A stretch of 10,211 nucleotides of DNA from positions 1-10,211 of the forward strand of contig JADYZA010000001.1 in assembly GCA_020853375.1 (NCBI GenBank). The letters are read 5' to 3'. This DNA is from Verrucomicrobiota bacterium (lineage in GTDB: Bacteria; Verrucomicrobiota; Kiritimatiellia; Kiritimatiellales; Tichowtungiaceae). Position 1 is the first letter of the stretch, and each line of letters starts with the position of its first letter. Both the position numbers and the translations under genes were made by a program. The notes beneath the pieces are model-generated. The model was not told the DNA's origin and searched no databases. It saw only the letters and a list, made by a program, of their open reading frames with translations. Below, piece after piece: positions 1 through 6,371 of the stretch.

Positions 1-1121
1 CAGTTGTATTGCAGCAGATGTCTGTCGATACTTGGACTCGTTTCGAGGTCTATTGTGACTATGGCACTCAGAAGTGGGGCCTTCGCGTCAACGGCACCAA
101 TGTCGCAGAGAATTTAAGTTTTTATTCCGCCGGCACGCAGGTCGAGTCGTGGTTGATCGCGAATGAAAGCCCTGCGTCTGCCTATGTCGACGGCCTCGCC
201 GTTGCAGACAACAATGATGCTTCACTTCCGTTTACGGAAACATTCGAAGTCGATAACAGTGTTGTTGCGGGCTCGTTGCAGGGACAAAACGGTTGGGTGG
301 TTAAGAGCGGATCGGCGACGGTTCAGTCAGGTGTAATTTACAGCGGCTCACAGTCTCTTGCGTTACAAAGCTCAAAAGTTTCGCGCGGTCTCACAAGCAA
401 CAGTAAGGATGTGTGGCACCAGCTTAATGTATTCCTTGCCGATGCGAATACCGCAGCGCCTATTTCTGTGGATGACAATGCTCCGTTTGCCTTCTCTGTG
501 GGATCTGATTTAAATCTTGTTGTTTTCAGCAATAAAGTTCCGATCACGCTGAGTAAACGAATCGATACGAATGTGTGGACTCGTTTTGATGTATACTGTG
601 ATTACGACCATCAGAGATGGAGTTTGAGTGTTAACGGGACAAATGTCGTCGCCGGATTGCCTTTCTATTCAGCCGCACAGAGCGTAAGCGCTTTGACCAT
701 TGATGGAACCGGATATATTGATCAGATTCGTGTTCTGGGTGTCGAGAACCCATCGGTTAACGGAAACATCGACTTTGACAACGATGGCATTCCGGACTGG
801 TGGGAACAGAAGTATTTTGGAGGAATTACCAACGCATTGGCCAGCGGAGTTGCCTCAAACGGCTTCACTTATCTGCAGGCATATATTGCCGGGCTGCTGC
901 CTAATGATGCTGGCGATCAACTTTTCATAACGAAGGATGGCGGACGCAAGCTTGGCTGGATCCGCAAACTTGGGCGTATCTATGATGTATATTGGACTCC
1001 GGATTTGAAGACCCCGTTCCAGGCAATTGTTACGGATATTCAGGCCGATGTGTTCGAGGATGCTGATGCCAGCCGTCTTGTTCGACCCGCTGGTTTCTAC
1101 CAAATCCGTGTGCGGAAATAG
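1..1121 (+). CDS. Secreted/surface repeat protein, 3' part only
   Basis: The reading frame is open from the window edge (codons in phase with base 3), so this is the C-terminal ~373 residues of a longer protein and no start is assigned. Counting from the TTG at base 9, two related units are visible. The WTRF-[ED]-VYCDY segment near residues 9-18 recurs near 190-199, each followed by W-x-L-x-VNGTNV and FYSA, which looks like a concanavalin/LamG-type beta-sandwich. Residues 255-266 form a D-x-D-x-D-G-I-P-D-W-W-E motif, a probable calcium-binding loop, followed by a ~100-residue tail with FTYLQAYIAG, YDVYWTPDL and FYQIRV. Such tails end many exported proteins in Kiritimatiellota and Verrucomicrobia (family knowledge). 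The substrate or ligand is unknown. The signal peptide would lie upstream of the window. tolB starts 69 bp downstream. Confidence 0.85.
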   Translation, partial: VVLQQMSVDTWTRFEVYCDYGTQKWGLRVNGTNVAENLSFYSAGTQVESWLIANESPASAYVDGLAVADNNDASLPFTETFEVDNSVVAGSLQGQNGWVVKSGSATVQSGVIYSGSQSLALQSSKVSRGLTSNSKDVWHQLNVFLADANTAAPISVDDNAPFAFSVGSDLNLVVFSNKVPITLSKRIDTNVWTRFDVYCDYDHQRWSLSVNGTNVVAGLPFYSAAQSVSALTIDGTGYIDQIRVLGVENPSVNGNIDFDNDGIPDWWEQKYFGGITNALASGVASNGFTYLQAYIAGLLPNDAGDQLFITKDGGRKLGWIRKLGRIYDVYWTPDLKTPFQAIVTDIQADVFEDADASRLVRPAGFYQIRVRK

Positions 1122-1190
1122 ACGACCATATCCTGTTTCGCCGAGAATCAACTTTCATCCTGCGGCGGTTTCCGTTAAGGATGTTGGGAT

Positions 1191-2384
1191 ATGAAAAAGA
1201 TTTCCATTTTGATTCTTTGTGCCGTTCTTCCTGCTCTGTACGCTTCAGCGCAGGTGCGAGTGGTAAAATCTTCTGATCGAAAGATCACCATTGATCTTTC
1301 CGGTTTGCGCGGGTCAGGGGATGTCTCTTCTCAGACATTTCTCCAAACATTGGAAAAAGACCTGCGCCTGTCGGGTTGGCTTGATCCGGTGCGTGCCGGT
1401 GGTGAAGTTCGTGTAAACGGTGCGGTATCCCCTTCGGGCAGTGAACTGAAGGCAGGGTGTCAGGTTGTTCGGCTGAATGACCAGTCCATGTTGCTTTCCA
1501 AGAACTATAATGGACAACCTCGCGAGCAGGCCCACCGTATGGCGGATGATATTATCGAGGCCGTAACTGGACATAAAGGGTTTGCTTCCATGCGTATCGT
1601 GCTCGTTGGCAACCGTACTGGCAAAAAGGAGCTTTATCTTTGTGACAGCGACGGCGGCAACGTGCGCCCGCTGACCGGCGAAGGGCGTATTGCGATTGGC
1701 CCAAATTGGGGGCCGGATGGACGTAGTATCGTCTATACCTCCTACATGCGGGATTTTCCAGACATCTGCCGGATCGATCTTGAGAGGAATCGGCGCGAGA
1801 CGCTTGCGAACTATGGAGGACTGAATACAGGCGCGGCGATTTCACCAGACGGTAAAGAGTTGGCGCTGATTCTTTCCAAAGATGGGAACCCTGAGCTTTA
1901 TATTAAAAATATCCGTAGCGGGAAATTGACCCGTCTGACCAATTCTCCGCGCGCCGCAGAAGCCAGTCCGGATTGGTCTCCAGATGGCAGTCAGCTGGTA
2001 TATGCCTCCGATCAAGGAGGCACAGGCAGACCCCAGCTCTATATCATCTCGCGCGATGGCGGCACCCCAAGGCGTATTAGCAGTCGGGGGAGCGAAAACG
2101 TCGCTCCAGACTGGGGGCCAAACGGCTTGATCGTCTGTTCCAGCAGGATGGGCGGGCAATATGTGATTGCCGTCATTCAACCATCCAATGGACAGACTTT
2201 CTACCTTCCGCTCGACGGCGCGGATTATGAGGATCCTTCCTGGGCGCCAGATGGTCGTCATATTGTTGCGGCGAGAACCTTCCAGTACCAATCATCCCTC
2301 TACCTCCTTGACACAGTCAGCGACCGTCCGGTAGCTTTACTCCAAGGTGGCGGGAGCTGGTATTCGCCCGCTTGTTCACCGTAG
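1191..2384 (+). CDS. tolB: Tol-Pal system protein TolB
   Basis: TolB is the periplasmic beta-propeller partner of Pal in the Tol-Pal system, which supports outer-membrane integrity and constriction during division. A Sec signal peptide spans residues 1-20 (MKK, hydrophobic core, ASA before Q21). Residues ~22-130 form the TolB N-terminal alpha/beta domain. The rest is a propeller with PD40-type repeats marked by NWGPDG, ISPDG, DWSPDG, DWGPNG and SWAPDG, and a closing strand at the C-terminus. The length of 397 aa is slightly under the usual ~430. The start is supported by TAAGGA at 1176-1181. pal follows 32 bp downstream, the classical order, but the gene upstream is a surface protein and not tolA. 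Two TAG stops stand in tandem at the end. A palindromic repeat copy is embedded at 1339-1357, encoding FLQTLEK near residues 50-56. Confidence 0.92.
   Translation: MKKISILILCAVLPALYASAQVRVVKSSDRKITIDLSGLRGSGDVSSQTFLQTLEKDLRLSGWLDPVRAGGEVRVNGAVSPSGSELKAGCQVVRLNDQSMLLSKNYNGQPREQAHRMADDIIEAVTGHKGFASMRIVLVGNRTGKKELYLCDSDGGNVRPLTGEGRIAIGPNWGPDGRSIVYTSYMRDFPDICRIDLERNRRETLANYGGLNTGAAISPDGKELALILSKDGNPELYIKNIRSGKLTRLTNSPRAAEASPDWSPDGSQLVYASDQGGTGRPQLYIISRDGGTPRRISSRGSENVAPDWGPNGLIVCSSRMGGQYVIAVIQPSNGQTFYLPLDGADYEDPSWAPDGRHIVAARTFQYQSSLYLLDTVSDRPVALLQGGGSWYSPACSP
1339..1357 (+). repeat. Palindromic repeat copy in tolB
   Basis: TTCTCCAAACATTGGAAAA differs at 2 of 19 positions from the copies in nnr. 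The core TCCAA-ACA-TTGGA is an inverted repeat with a 3-nt centre. It lies in the TolB N-terminal domain and is translated as part of FLQTLEK, a third reading frame compared with the two nnr copies. Confidence 0.55.
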
Positions 2385-2416
2385 TAGGAAAAAGTTAAAC
2401 GCGAGGGTTCGTCATC

Positions 2417-2929
2417 ATGAAGAAAAATGCATCCATTGTTGTTGGTCTGTCTCTGTTACTGGCTGTCTCATCTCTAACCGGTTGCAAAAGCTTGAAGAAG
2501 AACCCTGCCGGCGTTTATGGCTCCGACGGTCTTTATGGTGACGGTGCTGGCGGACTGGCGATGGGCAACCGCTTTACCGGCGGGACAGAACATCCGGGCA
2601 TGTTCGCTCCTGTTTATTTTGACTATGACAGCTCGCAGGTAGCTTCCACTGAACGCTCGAAGATCGAAACGGTTGCAAAACATCTCAAGCAGAATAATTC
2701 CGTCGCAGTCATTATCGAAGGTAATTGCGATGAGCGCGGTAGCAACGAATACAACCTTACGCTTGGCGAACGCCGTGCGCAGGCTGTCCGTGATTATCTG
2801 GCCGGCCTTGGCATTGGTGCTGACCGGATTCAAACCAAGAGCTACGGCGAAGAAAAACCGGTTAATGCCGGACACGACGAAGAAGCTTGGGCGGCCAACC
2901 GTCGCGGTGAATTCGTGCTTTACTACTAG
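2417..2929 (+). CDS. pal: Peptidoglycan-associated lipoprotein Pal
   Basis: Pal is the outer-membrane lipoprotein that binds peptidoglycan and TolB. The signal peptide ends in a lipobox, L20-T-G-C23, so Cys23 should be lipidated. A Gly-rich linker follows. The OmpA-like peptidoglycan-binding domain covers roughly residues 65-170 and carries the Pal-type series VYFDYDSS, EGNCDERGSNEYN, LGERRA, SYGEEKP, GHDEEAW and NRRGEF. The Asp and Arg of the CDERG and NRR motifs match residues known to contact diaminopimelate in this family. The length of 170 aa is typical. The start is set by GAGGG at 2403-2407, 9 nt before the ATG. It sits 32 bp after tolB and 37 bp before the GGDEF-like gene, and is probably co-transcribed with both. 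Confidence 0.95.
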   Translation: MKKNASIVVGLSLLLAVSSLTGCKSLKKNPAGVYGSDGLYGDGAGGLAMGNRFTGGTEHPGMFAPVYFDYDSSQVASTERSKIETVAKHLKQNNSVAVIIEGNCDERGSNEYNLTLGERRAQAVRDYLAGLGIGADRIQTKSYGEEKPVNAGHDEEAWAANRRGEFVLYY

Positions 2930-2941
2930 GCTCGGACTTCG

Positions 2942-2957
2942 CGCTTTTCCTGAAGCG
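2942..2957 (+). other. Weak stem-loop after pal
   Basis: CGCTT and AAGCG can pair around a 6-nt loop in the 37-bp gap between pal and the next gene. There is no T-run after it, so it is unlikely to be an efficient terminator. At most it would stabilise or attenuate the transcript. Confidence 0.25.
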
Positions 2958-2966
2958 ACTTCCTAA

Positions 2967-4169
2967 ATGTTGGGTTCTACCCTACAGATGTCTCTGATTG
3001 CACAGCTGCCCTTGGCGCAAGCCGGGCAGCTGTTGCTTGTTGCGGGTATTGTCTTTGTCGTCATTACCCTGATCTGCAGCACCTACCGCTTCCATCAAAT
3101 GATCCAACTTGGTGAAAATGCCTTGCTGACGACCGAAGACTGCAACGACTTTTTTTTCATCCAGGTCACCCGCTACCTGAGCAAAATCAATCGAGCCTCT
3201 TCTGGATTTGGTGTGCTTATAATACAGATCCAAACGCAGGAGACGGATAAGAGAACTCTTCAGGAAGCCTTGCTGAAAAGTGTAAAAACCATTATCCGGA
3301 AGACACCAGATAAGGCCTGTCTTTTTCGCGATGACTGTGTGGCGGCTATTATCGCCACCGAAGAGGAAAATGTTTCCGGGTTGGCCCAGCGAATAATGGA
3401 AGACATCAAGGAAGAATCGCTTAGCCTCATCGGCATAAGCGCTATTCGCGCCGGAGCCAGTAGCTTTCCCCAGCATGGAATGAACACGCAGAAGCTCATC
3501 GACACGGCGACCGATGCTCTTGAAGCCGCCAGCTTTGAATCTCCTATGCCATTTTGTATGGCACCGCCGCCTGCAACTGAAAATGAAGGCGTGGCTCCAG
3601 ATGAGCCTGCTGGCGAACTCAGTAAGCAGGATAAAAACTCCGCTCTTGATCCCCTTACCGGTGTGTTGAGTCCCTCCGTCATTGGTTCTTACATGAGGAA
3701 ATATCTTTCAGAAATTCGGCGTAAGCATGAGCCAGCTTCGCTGCTTTGCGTTGGTATCAACCGGATTGATCAAATCATTCGAATGCATGGAGAACTAGCG
3801 GCCGACGATGTAACTGCCGGTGTCAGCCAAGTGCTTCAACGGCTCACCAGAGACTCTGACCTTATCGGTCGCTACCATCGCGACGATTTTCTTGTTCTTG
3901 CACCGTGCAGTCTGGAGCAAGGGGAAATGATCGCGGTTCGTCTGCGCGAAGCCGTTCAGAAAGAAATTTTTGTCTCAGGCGCCAAGAGGATTAAAGCGTC
4001 TGTCAGTATTGGTATTACTGCGCACCCTGAACATGGCCGCAACTTGCGCGACCTGTTCCGCAACGCCTACCGTGCACTTGAAATCGTCCGCGAGTGGAAC
4101 ACCTCCGCCTGTCTGGTATACGATCCTGTACAACACGCAAAGAAGGCTGAACATGAAGCTCGGAGTTAA
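2967..4169 (+). CDS. Membrane protein with two degenerate GGDEF domains
   Basis: One N-terminal membrane segment (about residues 20-38) anchors a cytoplasmic part with two GGDEF-like domains. Domain 2 (about 227-388) is clear: [13 protein letters not shown], then [17 protein letters not shown], then [13 protein letters not shown]. Its signature is HRDDF (304-308) in place of GGDEF. The stretch that normally reads D-I-D-x-F-K reads G-I-N-R-I-D, so the metal-binding Asp is gone. The RxxD inhibitory-site pattern is kept (R295, D298). Domain 1 (about 65-190) aligns more faintly: FRDDC at 120-124, then GASSFPQHG and a C-terminal helix. Diguanylate cyclase activity is unlikely; a role as c-di-GMP receptor or scaffold is inference. 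An acidic, Pro-rich linker joins the domains. No convincing ribosome-binding site precedes the ATG; M8 at 2988 is an alternative. The gene overlaps pdxJ by 17 bp. Confidence 0.8.
   Translation: MLGSTLQMSLIAQLPLAQAGQLLLVAGIVFVVITLICSTYRFHQMIQLGENALLTTEDCNDFFFIQVTRYLSKINRASSGFGVLIIQIQTQETDKRTLQEALLKSVKTIIRKTPDKACLFRDDCVAAIIATEEENVSGLAQRIMEDIKEESLSLIGISAIRAGASSFPQHGMNTQKLIDTATDALEAASFESPMPFCMAPPPATENEGVAPDEPAGELSKQDKNSALDPLTGVLSPSVIGSYMRKYLSEIRRKHEPASLLCVGINRIDQIIRMHGELAADDVTAGVSQVLQRLTRDSDLIGRYHRDDFLVLAPCSLEQGEMIAVRLREAVQKEIFVSGAKRIKASVSIGITAHPEHGRNLRDLFRNAYRALEIVREWNTSACLVYDPVQHAKKAEHEARS
4141..4146 (+). promoter_or_regulatory. Ribosome-binding site of pdxJ
   Basis: AGAAGG lies 6 nt before the ATG at 4153, inside the end of the preceding gene. 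It fixes the pdxJ start, which also matches the conserved N-terminus L-G-V-N-I-D-H of the family. Confidence 0.65.
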
Positions 4170-4478
4170 CATTGATCACGTCGCGACCCTTCGGCAGGCT
4201 CGCGGTACTATTTATCCCGAACCGCTTACCGCCGCTAAAATTTGCGCGAATGCCGGTGCGATCAGTATCACAATCCATCTGCGCGAAGATCGGCGGCATA
4301 TTCAGGATGCCGATGTTTATCTTTTGAGCAAAGAGTGTCCGCTTCCCATCAATCTCGAAATGGCTAACTCCGAAGAGATCGTTGGCATTGCGCTGGACGT
4401 AAAGCCGGCAGAGATTTGCTTGGTTCCTGAAAAACGGCAGGAGTTGACCACCGAAGGCGGTCTCGATGTCATCAACAA

Positions 4479-4495
4479 TTTCCGAGCTTTGGAAA
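4479..4495 (+). repeat. Diverged palindromic repeat copy in pdxJ (5')
   Basis: TTTCCGAGCTTTGGAAA matches the 17-nt core of the nnr repeats at 15 positions and keeps the TTTCC/GGAAA arms. It is translated as FRALEN, 30 bp before the in-frame TAG. It could also be a chance match produced by a helix-coding segment. Confidence 0.35.
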
Positions 4496-4524
4496 ATACT
4501 ATAAAAAGGCTTCAAGACAACGGA

Positions 4525-4527
4525 TAG
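4525..4527 (+). other. In-frame amber codon in pdxJ
   Basis: The local codons are GAC AAC GGA TAG ATC GTC AGT. Homologous sequence continues immediately on both sides without indel or frame change. No ATG or GTG start follows closely in frame, so efficient reinitiation on the second half is not expected. Confidence 0.9.
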
Positions 4528-4810
4528 ATCGTCAGTCTTTTCGTCGAACCTGACCCCGAAATACTTAAAGCCTGCGCGAAGGCGGGTGCGCGCGTCGTTG
4601 AGCTTCATACCGGCTCCTATTGCGATGCGCATGATCCGCAGAAAGCGGAACAGCTTTTGCAAAAACTGATTTCCGGAGCGGAGTGCGCACATTCTCTAGG
4701 GTTGCAGGTTAACGCCGGGCACGGAATCAATCTCGAAAACATTTCCGGCATTCTGAAGATTCCTCATCTGGACACACTCAATATCGGCCATAGCCTTGTT
4801 GCCCGCGCGG

Positions 4811-4829
4811 TTTTTCAAGGTCTGGAAAA
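4811..4829 (+). repeat. Weak palindromic repeat-like site in pdxJ (3')
   Basis: TTTTTCAAGGTCTGGAAAA agrees with the nnr repeat at 15 of 19 positions and is translated as FQGLEN. The family motif RAV-x-x-GL lies here in PdxJ homologues, so the likeness may simply reflect conserved protein sequence. Confidence 0.2.
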
Positions 4830-4871
4830 TGCTGTTCGCGAAATGCTTGCCGCCATGGCACACTACCGGCA

Positions 4872-6371
4872 ATGAAAACGGTTTTCGCAGACCAAATGCG
4901 CAAACTAGACCGACGCACCATTGAAGACGGCACGCCGGGCGAAGAGCTTATGCGCCGCGCCGGATTGGGTGTTGCCGACATCGCGAGAGATTTCCTAGCG
5001 AGCCGCGGCGGACATTCCGTTCTGCTGATCGCTGGAACCGGTAACAATGGCGGTGATGTTTTCGCCGCCGCCTTTGAGCTTTCTCAAACCGATCTCGATA
5101 TTGAAGTCTGGCTTTGTGGATCGCAGGGGCAGATTAAAGGCGATGCACAGCTGCATCTAAAAAAAATGGTGCGCGCCGGAATTATTCCCAAAGAAGTCCG
5201 TAGCCAGAACGACCTTTTTCCAAAAACACAGCCCGATCTGATTGTCGACGGGTTGCTCGGTACTGGCTCGAAAGGTGCGCCTCGCGGTTTTATGGGGCCG
5301 CTTATCGAGTGGATTAATGCCGAAGGGCAGAATGCTTTCGTTTTGGCGATTGATATCCCGTCCGGTATCGATGCCGATAGCGGTGTTGCCGAAGGCTTGG
5401 CTGTGAAAGCCGATATGACGGTCACCATCGGCTTGCCGAAAACTGGGCTCATCCGTCCGGCGGCGCTTCCATACATCGGAAGTGTGGAGGTTGTCGACAT
5501 TGGGATTCCGCACGAGTTTATCGAGGATATCGCTGGATGTGAAGAAGCCGAGCTGATCGACCGTTCCGATATTTTTATTCCGCGGCGCGAGCGCGACAGT
5601 CACAAGGGAACCTATGGGCACGTCCTGCTTATCGGCGGCTCCAAGGGTTACACTGGAGCTATCGCCATGGCGGCTCGCGCCGCGCTTCGTTCCGGCGCCG
5701 GACTCGTCAGTGTTTTGACGCCCGAGGAGGTTTATCCGATTGTTGCACAGGCTTGCGGACCTGAAGTGATGGTTCATCCTTTTCCAAGCATTGGAAAGCT
5801 GGTCGTTGATTTTTCCAAGCATTGGAAAAAAATCACCGCAGTGCTCATTGGCCCCGGTCTTGGACAGTTTCCTGAGGCCATCGAGCATCTGCTGAAACAT
5901 TGCAAAGTTCCGCTGGTGCTCGATGCCGATGCGCTCTGTGTTTCACCGGAAAGAATAGCCGCTGCTGAATGTCCCGTAGTTCTGACTCCGCATCCCGGCG
6001 AGTTTGAGCGTCTTTTCGGAAAACCTGTTGTCGATCGCTGGGCGCAGGCAAAACAAGCCGCTGATTTGACCGACCAAACAATCATTTTAAAGGGTGCCGG
6101 AACAGTGATCGCCGCGCCGGAGCGGAAGCTGGCTGTTAATTTGACGGGTAATCCGGGTATGGCGACCGGTGGTTCCGGCGATGTTCTGGCCGGATTGTTA
6201 GTCGGACTGCTTGGTCAGGGAATGGATATGTTTGATGCGGCACGGACGGCGGTTTATCTGCACGGTATCGCTGGCGATATTGCCGCGCATGACTTCACGC
6301 AGTCGGCGCTGATTGCTACGGATATGATCGACGCGCTTCCCGATGCCTTCCGTTTTCTGCAGTCACGGTGA
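4872..6371 (+). CDS. nnr: Bifunctional NAD(P)H-hydrate repair enzyme Nnr
   Basis: Nnr repairs NADHX and NADPHX: the N-terminal YjeF domain epimerises the R/S forms and the C-terminal ribokinase-like domain dehydrates the S form at nucleotide expense. The N-domain (about 1-215) shows GTGNNGGD (55-62), DGLLGTG and IDIPSGIDADSG (D161 in the active site). The C-domain (about 230-499) shows HKGTYGHVLLIGGS, GPGLG, LDADAL, LTPHPGE (371-377), LKGAGT and the GGSGD signature (433-437, D437 catalytic). The usual NNGGDG reads NNGGDV, a mild variant. The length of 499 aa fits the fused form. The start overlaps the pdxJ stop (ATGA) with no clear ribosome-binding site, so translational coupling is likely. 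Two palindromic repeats lie within residues 304-320, just before GPGLG. The 3' end overlaps the convergent phosphofructokinase gene by 9 bp. Confidence 0.95.
   Translation: MKTVFADQMRKLDRRTIEDGTPGEELMRRAGLGVADIARDFLASRGGHSVLLIAGTGNNGGDVFAAAFELSQTDLDIEVWLCGSQGQIKGDAQLHLKKMVRAGIIPKEVRSQNDLFPKTQPDLIVDGLLGTGSKGAPRGFMGPLIEWINAEGQNAFVLAIDIPSGIDADSGVAEGLAVKADMTVTIGLPKTGLIRPAALPYIGSVEVVDIGIPHEFIEDIAGCEEAELIDRSDIFIPRRERDSHKGTYGHVLLIGGSKGYTGAIAMAARAALRSGAGLVSVLTPEEVYPIVAQACGPEVMVHPFPSIGKLVVDFSKHWKKITAVLIGPGLGQFPEAIEHLLKHCKVPLVLDADALCVSPERIAAAECPVVLTPHPGEFERLFGKPVVDRWAQAKQAADLTDQTIILKGAGTVIAAPERKLAVNLTGNPGMATGGSGDVLAGLLVGLLGQGMDMFDAARTAVYLHGIAGDIAAHDFTQSALIATDMIDALPDAFRFLQSR
5780..5797 (+). repeat. Palindromic repeat copy 1 in nnr
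   Basis: TTTTCCAAGCATTGGAAA forms 7-bp arms (TTTCCAA/TTGGAAA) around GCA. It is translated as F-P-S-I-G-K (residues 304-309). It is identical over 18 nt to the copy 31 bp downstream but is read in another frame. Confidence 0.8.
5810..5830 (+). repeat. Palindromic repeat copy 2 in nnr
   Basis: The same 18-mer starts at 5811, here with arms extended to 9 bp (TTTTTCCAA/TTGGAAAAA) around GCA. It is translated as F-S-K-H-W-K (residues 314-319). Its start is 31 bp from that of copy 1, close to three helical turns, which leaves a paired DNA-binding site possible. Confidence 0.8.

Larger units (their letters stand above)
4153..4875 (+). pseudogene. pdxJ: Pyridoxine 5'-phosphate synthase PdxJ with in-frame TAG
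   Basis: PdxJ condenses 1-deoxy-D-xylulose 5-phosphate with 3-amino-2-oxopropyl phosphate to pyridoxine 5'-phosphate in DXP-dependent vitamin B6 synthesis. All family motifs are present in one frame: [13 protein letters not shown] (6-18), HLREDRRH (42-49, H42 catalytic), NLEMA (67-71), LVPEKRQE with TTEGGLDV (90-106), SLFVEPDPE, HTGSYCDA (152-159), NAGHG (187-191) and NIGH (210-213). Codon 125 (4525-4527) is TAG, falling in the loop that reads G-I-x-V-S-L-F in relatives. Both flanks stay in frame and conserved, giving 240 codons against 243 residues in E. coli. The 124-residue product would lack half the TIM barrel. A nonsense mutation, a sequencing error or readthrough are all possible. TAG ends three neighbouring genes, so simple recoding is unlikely. 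The stop overlaps the nnr start as ATGA. Confidence 0.9.

Noticed and set aside
1122..1190. Terminator or promoter between the surface protein gene and tolB
   Set aside because: No GC hairpin with a T-run and no paired -35/-10 could be found. The tolB promoter may lie upstream or be non-canonical.
1861..1890. Further palindromic repeat near TTTCCAAAGATGGGAA in tolB
   Set aside because: Four or more mismatches to the core and poor arm symmetry; within chance expectation for a coding sequence.
4657..4875. Independent small gene in the second half of pdxJ
   Set aside because: It would start at a TTG in the middle of a PdxJ helix and continues the pdxJ frame and motifs. It is the 3' half of pdxJ, not a separate gene.
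4153..4875. TAG as a reassigned sense codon in this organism
   Set aside because: tolB (twice in tandem), pal and the first gene all terminate at TAG where homologues end, so TAG works as a stop here.
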